A DNA stretch of 64,000 nucleotides from Prinsepia uniflora (lineage: Eukaryota; Streptophyta; Magnoliopsida; Rosales; Rosaceae), in assembly GCA_032719365.1 (NCBI GenBank), contig CM064865.1:37312065-37376064 (forward strand), in the 5' to 3' direction. Made by a program: the position numbers and the translations under genes. A model generated the notes under the pieces. It worked only from the letters and a program-made list of their open reading frames with translations, was not told the origin of the DNA and did no database searches. Below are positions 57,018 through 64,000 of this stretch, in pieces; the first letter of the stretch is position 1, and every line of letters begins with the position of its first letter.

Positions 57018-57028
57018 TGGTATCAGAG
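57018..57028 (+). other. Primer binding site, initiator-Met tRNA
   Basis: TGGTATCAGAG lies two bases after the LTR end and complements the last 11 bases of initiator tRNA-Met. The match then decays (AATTAGG). Confidence 0.85.
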
Positions 57029-57108
57029 AATTAGGTTGCGGTCTGAGTCTCGCACATGGTGTGCATGTGTTGTTATACTGATCTGTCTCTGTTTACAGCT
57101 ACCTCAAT

Positions 57109-57451
57109 ATGCCTCCACGACGCGAGCCTCGTGCACAGCCTGGTGAAGGGATAGAGGGTCCTGATGTCGAAAGTGCTCAACGCTTAGGGGCCACTAGTTT
57201 CACTTGCCAGACTAACCCAGACGAATCCTATGAATGGATTAGCCAGTTGGAGAGGATTTTTTAGATCATGCGATGCCCATTAGGCGATATGGTTCCATTG
57301 GCTACATTCATGCTAAGTAGCCAGGCGTACTGATGGTGGCGCGGCTTACAGTTAACAGGATTGGATGCTCGTACCCTGACTTGGGAGGACTTCAGGAATC
57401 GTTTCCTAGATCAATTCTATCCTCGTTCTTTTCGTAATGACAAGGAAGTAG
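57109..57451 (+). pseudogene. gag, N-terminal part, interrupted (Ty3/gypsy capsid)
   Basis: From the ATG at 57109 the frame reads MPPRREPRAQ, then a retrotransposon capsid domain (FTCQTNPDESYEWISQLERI and later LTWEDFRNRFLDQFYP). Gag would form the particle that packages element RNA. Two in-frame stops lie near 57262 and 57332. The second replaces a tryptophan-rich AYxWWRG motif position. The frame is cut at 57451 by a solo LTR and resumes at 60514. It is a dead copy. Confidence 0.82.
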
Positions 57452-60400
57452 TGTCCGGACCCACCCCGGTTTCTCCCCGAAACCCGAGGTAAATCCTGCT
57501 CCCGTCTGACACCCCGACACAAAAACAGTCAGACGCAGGAGAAAGCACTCAATAAATCCCGAAGTTAACGTTTTACAGAGCATAGTACGAATTACAAAGG
57601 AAATAAAAACCGATGATAATTACACGCACGCGGAAGAAAAACTTAAACACTCTGGGATTCCGCTCGTCACTTCTATGCCTCAGACACTGCCTCGACGTCA
57701 AGACCCCGCGCTAGCTCCACAACCTGGAATGCAATTTAAAACAGAAGGTGTGAGTGGACCAAAATAAAAGAAAGTTCTAAAACCATTTTGTAAGAAAACC
57801 GAGTTTTACCCTCCGTTTTGAAAACCACATGCGTAACCCAGTTATGGAAACAGTTATAAATCAATCATTATAAAACATCATAAGAAATAGAAACAATATA
57901 AAACAGTTATAGAAACCACAGCATATGAATCAATAAACCGTCTCAGAAACCATGAATGTCAATCATCATTTTTCGATCAAACCTGCTGGACCTATCCGAG
58001 TCTTTAAACTCAATCCAGGCCTCAATAATATCCGAGTCTTTAAACTCCCGAGTCTTTAAACTCAATAGGCCTACGGGGGAAATATCAATATATCCGAGTC
58101 TTTAAACTCCCTAGTCTTTAAACTCAATCCGGGCCTGTCCCCCGTCAATCAATATCCGGGTCTTTAAACCCAATGACCAGATCCAGCAAATCCAATCCAA
58201 AACCATTTGAAAATCATTTCGAAACCCATATCCAAACCCGAATCCGAAATCACTGGTCTGATGCCCTTCCGGCACCCAGAACCATCATTCCGAACCCAAA
58301 TTCGGAAATCCACTTTCCAACTTTAAAACCAAATCCCGTTACTGATTTCCGATTCTAAAACCGAAAACCTTTATTATCAGCACATATCAATATCCACGTA
58401 TACTCATTGAAAATCACTTATCATTTGAAATCCCGAAACTATAACATCATATTCTGACATCACACTTTTCTCGTAAAACGTGCTGAAACCCGATCTTCCT
58501 CGAAAAACGTGCAATTATGTAAAATCAACAAAGCATATCCGATAAACATAAAATCACATATAAAACCATAAAATACGTATAGAAAAACAGTTAAGCATGC
58601 TCGAGTTTAGAGAAGGGGTCCACTCACAGTACCGCGCCCTTAATCGCGTCCCGAACGTCCTGTACGTTCCTCGGCTTCCTCGGGAAATCCCGATCCTGTC
58701 AACAACTGCCAAATTACGTCACTAACATGCCTACGAGGATTCACCTAAATTCCCTTAAAAATCCCCGAACCCTAACCGTAATAAACCGGGACCTTAAACC
58801 GTCACCCTTGCGAAACTACGTCGAGTCGACGTCCGATGAACCCGAAACCACCTCCAACGGACTCAACACAACTCCTAGACAAAAAAACCATGTTGACCAT
58901 GTTCCCCAGAACCGCCGCACGCGCCCCTACGCGCCGCCCAAAGTGGCTGCGCGTGGCCTTCACGCGCCAGCTACAGTGCACCTTCAACCTCACGTCGACC
59001 CGGTTCGCACTAGTAGCCTGCAACCTGAACCGGCGAGAGCGGTTATCCGCCGTACCTGCACCAAAACACCTCCTTTATTCACCCTCAGCTTCGCCCAGAC
59101 CTACCCTATCCTTTCCCCAACTCCAGAAACCTCGATTCATCCCGTAGCTCATCGACTCAAGCTCGAAAGAAACTCGAACCAGTCCCCTGTTTCCTTCTCC
59201 GACCACTCAGGTCTCCTCCTATCACGGCGACTACATCAGACGCTGCCTAGGACCTTCCTAAACCTCACCCAACTCATCTTAACTGTCGACTCACCCCCCA
59301 AGTCCACGACTTCCCGTCTGAAACTCACGGCCAAAACAGGGTACATAGAGCACCTCTGTCGTCTCGCCTCCACAGTGCACTCCCCCGTCACGGCAACCAC
59401 CGTAGACGGTTCCTAAGACCCTTCTAAACTTAACCCAAGTCATTAAAACTCTCAGCCATCACGATTTCCAATTTGAACATCAACGGGAAAACAGAGCAAA
59501 GATATAGGGATGAGGGATTACCTGCCTCCCGTCTCCGTCGTGAGCTCCGCTGGGGCTGGTCGACCCTACTCAGCTTTCACAGCACCACCATGATCTCAGT
59601 TGCAGCGTACACGGTCGTCACCGCCACAATTCTCACAAACTCTCTGATTTCCTCCCTGTTTCCCCCTGGTTTCCCGCAGCTCTCCACTCCCTCACACACA
59701 GCCACCACACCGTCTAACCCTCTCAACACCACCCCAATATCTCTCTCACTCTTTCTGATCACTCCTCACTCACCAGAAGCCTTCAACTTCCACGATCACC
59801 CCTCAATTTTTCCTCACAATCTCCCTCTGTTTCACTCTGGATCGAAGAACACGAACACACACTTGCACGGGTGCACCCCAAATATTTAGACCGTGCACAC
59901 ACACAAGAACCCCCCAGAACCCACTACACACCTGCCACATGTCACCAATCCTCTCCACCCTCTCCCACATGGCTCAATCCCAGCCGTCCATCTGCCTTCT
60001 CTGCTGCACACTTTCCAGAGCACAAAGACCAAACTACCCCTCCTTTTAACTCAAAATTACGGTTTTGCCACTATCTTTCTACACCCGCAACTCCCACATC
60101 GTAAGTCTGATGAATTCGTGCCGCCTGTCATCGAACTCAGGACGACGAGATCTACCTAACCGTCCTCGGTCAACGTACCAAAAGCCGATCGTCCAAAAAG
60201 TCAACTATTCCCCTTACTTTACCAAAATTACGATAATACCCTCAACCTTCTGAACATCATAACTTCCTCCTCGGATGTTGGAATCAGGCGTGCCACCTGC
60301 CTACGGATTCGTGACGTCCTAAACTACGTCCTGATCACTGGTCAATACCCACTAGACTACCCGAACTAAAAGTCAACTTTTTTTTGCCCGAACCAGGGGC

Positions 60401-60513
60401 AAAATCGTCATTCTATGCTTACGGACCTATCGGGGTCACCTAACCACCGATTAGCCTCACTAATCCCACCTTAATCACACTACTAATCCCGGCTCTCGGG
60501 ACGGGTTGTTACA
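57452..60513 (-). mobile_element. Solo LTR inserted in gag (TSD AGTAG)
   Basis: On the plus strand it goes from TGTCCGGACCC to GGGACGGGTTGTTACA, 3062 bp, with AGTAG at 57447-57451 and 60514-60518. Removing it restores the gag frame across the site. It has the terminal hairpin 57504-57534, GTGTGAGTGGAC at 57748, TCTTTAAACTC repeats at about 57995-58170, GTCCACTCACAG at 58618 and the GC hairpin 58949-58967. The antisense frame at 58727-59416 (229 codons) is not supported as a gene. Confidence 0.93.
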
Positions 60514-61088
60514 AGTAGAGTTCCTCCACCTGCAATAAGGAAATATGTCTGTGGCTGAGTATGAACAGAAGTTCTTGAACCTGGCTAATTTTGCTTCAGT
60601 ATATGACCTATGAAGGAGATAAGTGCAGAAGGTTTGAATAGGGGTTGAGAAATGAAATTCGTGGTGCTGTAACAATGGTATCGTTTGCTACTCTGAGAGA
60701 GTTATCTGATGCTGCAGCCAGAGTTGAGGCAACACTACCAGTGCGACAGCAGTCTTCGGTTTTCGGTAGGCGCCGAGAGCGACCATATCAGGGAGCCCCG
60801 AATCAGAGATGGCCAAGAAGGGGTGGTTTTAGTTCTGGATCTTCAGGTGGTACTCGACCGAGCTATAGTAGTGGAGGAGGTACACAAAGGTCTGGTGTTC
60901 GACCTCAAGCACCCACTCAGTCCAGTGGAACATCTGTGGGATCTACTGCGAGACAGAGTGAGAGATCTAGTCGGCCGAGTTCAGTGACTTGTTTTTCTTG
61001 TGGAGAGCCTGGACACATCATAAGGAACTGCCCATATCGAGATCCGGTAATAGTGGTACAGGTCGGGGAACAACAGAACAGAATCTGA
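60514..61088 (+). pseudogene. gag, C-terminal part with zinc knuckle
   Basis: After the target-site copy the capsid end reads MSVAEYEQKFLNLANFASVY, followed by frame breaks at 60610-60640. From 60645 the frame is open: LRELSDAAARVEA, an Arg/Gly/Ser-rich RNA-binding stretch, then CFSCGEPGHIIRNC, a CCHC knuckle (C-x2-C-x4-H-x4-C) at about residues 115-128. The knuckle binds element RNA. The frame closes at 61088 while the protease region continues in another frame. Confidence 0.85.
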
Positions 61089-61840
61089 ATACAGCCTCGA
61101 CTTCTGATGCGACTGGAGGGAGCAGAGTTGGTCGCGGACGTGGTGGATCACGGGGACGTGGTCAAACTTCTGGGCCACAAGCTCGAGTGTTTACAGTAAC
61201 TCAACAGGAGGCTCGAGCTACTCCAGGAGTGGTGACAGGTATGCTTCCTATTTTTGGTCATGATGCACATACCTTAATAGACCCGGGAGCTACTCATTCC
61301 TTTGTTTCTCGCACTTATGCAACCTTAGCTGATAGAGAGATTTCTATGCTTGGTTGTGAGATGGGAGTCGGTACACCGACCGGTGATGTTTATGTAGTCA
61401 AACCAAGTGATACGAGATTATCCTGTATTGATAGGGGGTGTGCCTCTAGTAGCTGACTTAATACTGTTAGATCTATGTGACTTGATGTTATTCTGGGAAT
61501 GGATTGGTTAACAACCCATCATGCCTCTATCGAATGTTTCGATAAGAGGGTGATATTCCGGAGCCCAGGATTGCCGGAAGTAGTATTCCAGGGAGATCGA
61601 CGAATGTTACCCGCCAAAGTTATATCATCAGCACTCACGGCGGAGAAATTGTTGAGGAAAGGTTGCCAGGGTTATTTGGCTTATGTGACTGACGTACGGG
61701 ATACCCCAGCCAAGGCTGAAGACATCCCCATAGTATGTGAATTTCTGGATGTGTTTCCTGCAGATTTGCCAGGGTTACCACCACATAGGGAGGTGGAGTT
61801 CACCATTGATTTGATCCCTGGTACACGACCATTTCATTGA
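61089..61840 (+). pseudogene. Aspartic protease region of pol (frameshifted)
   Basis: A Gly/Arg-rich linker (GRGRGGSRGRGQ) precedes the retropepsin active site LIDPGATHSFVS (near 61278), in which the catalytic Asp and the Gly-Ala are kept. A frame break lies between about 61440 and 61499. The second half resumes with VILGMDWLTTHHASIECFDK, the usual end of chromovirus protease, then a linker to RT (EFLDVFPADLPGLPPHREVE). The enzyme would cut the Gag-Pol polyprotein. It is not functional as it stands. Confidence 0.85.
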
Positions 61841-62700
61841 CACCTTATCGTATGGCCCCAGGTGAATTGAAGGAACTGAAGGTACAACTACAAGATCTAA
61901 TCGACCTGGGGTTCATTCGACCGAGTGTATCACCGTGGGGAGCCCCCGTGTTGTTTGTAAAGAAGAAAGAAGGCAGTTGAGATTGTGCATGGATTACAGA
62001 CAGCTCAACAAGGTCACAATCAAGAATAAGTATCCTTTGCCCCGGATTGACGATTTGTTTGACCAATTAAGGGGAGCGAAGTATTTTTTGAAGATTGATC
62101 TTCGCTCGGGTTATCATCAGTTGAGGATTCGCAAAGAAGATATTCCAAAAATAGCCTTCCGGACTCGGTACGGGTCATTATGAATTTCTCGTAATGCCGT
62201 TTGGGTTAACCAACGCCCCAGCAGCATTTATGGATCTAATGAACCGTGTATTCCGGAAATATCTGGATCAGTTTGTCATTGTGTTTATTGATGATATTTT
62301 AGTGTATTCCAAGAGTCAGAGGATGCATGAGAAACACCTGAGACTTGTGCTTGAGACACTGAGGGAGAACAAGTTGTATGCAAAGTTGAATAAGTGCCAA
62401 TTTTGGCTAACCAGTGTGGGATTTCTGGGACATGTAATCTCTGCAGAAGGCATTTGTGTTGATCCCCAGAAGATTGAGGTAGTTGCAAACTGGGAACAAC
62501 CGAAGACAGTAACCGAAGTGAGAAGCTTTTTGGGATTGGCCGGTTACTATAGACGCTTTGTCGAGGGATTTGCTACTATTGCTGCTCCACTAACACAATT
62601 GACTAGAAAGGGGGTTAAGTTCGTTTGGAATGAAGCTTGTGAGCGGAGCTTCCAAGAGTTGAAGAAACGATTAACATCAGCTTCGGTGTTGGTCCTTCCG
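61841..62700 (+). pseudogene. Reverse transcriptase region of pol (frameshifted)
   Basis: Recognisable blocks in order are the start TPYRMAPGELKELKVQL and IRPSVSPWGAPVLFVKKKEG in one frame, LRLCMDYRQLNKVTIKNKY and LKIDLRSGYHQLRI in a second, and MPFGLTNAPAAF with VFIDDILVYS in a third. The catalytic FIDD pair is at 62290-62295. Frame changes lie near 61836, 61976 and 62183. The thumb/connection part (GFLGHVISAEGI, RSFLGLAGYYRRFVEGFA) follows intact. Sequence style fits the Tekay/Del group of plant chromoviruses, but the diagnostic chromodomain lies beyond the window. Confidence 0.88.
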
Positions 62701-63063
62701 GACGATAGTGGAGAATTTGACGTATATACTGATGCATCCTTGCATGGATTGGGGTGCGTGTTGATGCAACATGGAAAGGTTATTGCTTATGCCTCTTGAC
62801 ATTTAAAACCACATGAACACAATTACCCTACCCACGATCTAGAGCTAGCTGCAGTGGTGCATGCACTCAAGATTTGGCGACATTATTTATATGGTGCAAC
62901 ATGTAGACTCTTTACGGATCATAAAAGTTTAAAATACTTTTTCACACAAAAAGAGTTGAACGTGCGGCAAAGAAGATGGCTGGAACTGCTTAAAGATTAT
63001 GACTGTACGATCGAATATCATCCAGGAAAAGCAAACATAGTGGCGGATGCATTGAGTAGGAAG
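62701..63063 (+). pseudogene. RNase H region of pol (one internal stop)
   Basis: Same frame as the RT end. Catalytic residues are visible: Asp in VYTDASLHGLG (62731), Glu in HDLELAAVVHALK, Asp in LFTDHKSLKYF and the last Asp in IVADALSRK. A TGA at 62798-62800 replaces the Arg expected before HLKPHE, as a C-to-T change of CGA would give. RNase H removes the RNA strand after first-strand synthesis. Confidence 0.87.
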
Positions 63064-64000
63064 TCAGCACATTATATGGCACATTTGCAGATGGTACATT
63101 TACCCTTATTGGTTGAGCTTCGTCGGACTGGTGCTATGCTACAACTTGATAACCAAGGTGGTTTGGTAGCGAATTTCCAGGTTCGACCAATCCTACTTGA
63201 TCAGATAATTGAAGCTCAGTTCGAAGACCCTATCGTAGGTATTCTCCAGATTGAAGTGGAAGCAGGGGAACGACAGGATTATGCAGTGAGTGAGGATGGA
63301 GCCTTGACAAAAGAAGGCAGATTGTGTGTTCCTGCTGATGCCGTGTTAAAGAAGGAAATTCTGGATGAAGCTCATAGTTTAGCATACGCTATGCACCCAG
63401 GAGGAACTAAGATGTACCGTACGCTTCGAGAACATTACTGGTGGCCTGGCATGAAACGAGAAATTTCTGAGTATGTGAGTAAGTGTTTGATATGTCGTCA
63501 AGTAAAGGCTGAAAGACAGAGACCCTATGGAGCACTACAACCGCTTCCTATCCCAGAATGGTAATGGGACCACATAACTATGGATTTTGTGTTTAAACTT
63601 CCGAGGACGCCCAGAGGCCCCGATGGAGTTTGGGTGATTGTGGATAGACTCACCAAGTCAGCGCATTTCCTACCTGTAAAGGAAGATTTTCAGATGACCC
63701 AGTATGCTCACTTATTCATTAATGAGATCATCCGGTTACATGGTACACCTGTCTCTATTGTTTCGGATCGAGATCCACGATTCACCTCTAGATTCTGGCA
63801 GAGTTTACAAGAAGCTTTTGGAACGAGATTGCATTTCAGTACGACGTTCCCCCCTCAGACAGATGGCCAATCGGAACGAACTATCCAGATTCTGGAAGAT
63901 ATGATGAGGGCCTGTGTTCTGCAATTTCAGGGAACTTGGGAGTCACACTTACCATTGATGGAATTCGCCTACAACAATAGCTACCAGGCGAGCATTGGAA
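63064..64000 (+). pseudogene. Integrase region of pol (one internal stop, cut by the window end)
   Basis: The zinc-binding HHCC module is seen as HSLAYAMH followed by CLICRQVK. The catalytic core shows Asp in ITMDFVFKL, Asp in IVSDRDPRF and Glu in QSERTIQILED, with the FPPQTDGQSER motif. A TAA at 63562-63564 follows PIPEW. The frame then stays open to the window edge (LMEFAYNNSYQASIG). Integrase would join element DNA to the host. The C-terminus and 3' LTR lie outside the window. Confidence 0.87.

Noticed and set aside
58727..59416. 229-codon open frame
   Set aside because: It lies antisense in a solo LTR. The homologous part of the LTR at 40118-42886 is not open in the same way, and no domain is recognisable.

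Overview
The window is plant nuclear DNA, most likely from a eudicot. It holds one intact spliced gene with GT-AG introns and plant-type codon use, set in a dense bed of nested retroelements: long LTRs of a Ty3/gypsy group primed by initiator-Met tRNA, a tRNA-Asp-primed Tat-like element, Cassandra-type TRIMs whose LTRs carry a 5S-rRNA-like pol III promoter, a LINE remnant and a MITE. No bacterial, organellar or viral gene block was seen. The species cannot be fixed from the sequence alone.

Layout. 1-1421: minus-strand Cassandra TRIM tandem array. 1422-3965: fragments of a long LTR fused to Cassandra pieces. 3966-11101: internally deleted Ty3/gypsy element (5' LTR with an inverted segment, 3' internal remnant with polypurine tract, complete 3.1 kb 3' LTR). 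11102-12140: AT-rich DNA. 12141-22416: minus-strand non-autonomous element with tRNA-Asp primer site, into which a 3.2 kb Cassandra array (15977-19152) is inserted with TSD TGTCG. 22417-23600: truncated long LTR. 23601-30160: LINE RNase H remnant split by a long LTR (24406-29749), itself split by a solo LTR (26086-28878). 30161-32821: promoter and six-exon gene for prefoldin subunit 3, the only intact gene. 32822-37289: AT-rich intergenic DNA. 37290-50190: a MITE with TSD TTA, split by a 12.3 kb coding-free LTR element (37338-49680, TSD ATATA), whose 3' LTR is split by a solo LTR (40118-42886, TSD CAAAG). 50191-52350: mixed AT-rich sequence. 52351-54355: truncated minus-strand LTR. 54356-64000: a long Ty3/gypsy element of probable Tekay/Del type running off the window, with 5' LTR, primer site, gag broken by a solo LTR (57452-60513, TSD AGTAG), and protease, reverse transcriptase, RNase H and integrase with frameshifts and stops.

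The most interesting material is non-coding. About ten long LTRs of several diverged subfamilies share structures that keep base pairing while the sequence changes: a hairpin near the LTR 3' end built on GTCTGAC/GTCAGAC, a palindrome in the upstream part, a GCGCGTG/CACGCGC hairpin, and a long-range inverted pair CTGTGAGTGGAC/GTCCACTCACAG about 0.8-1.2 kb apart. The Cassandra arrays add multi-LTR and inverted configurations around a 5S-like promoter. All coordinates and alignments were made by eye, so identities are approximate.
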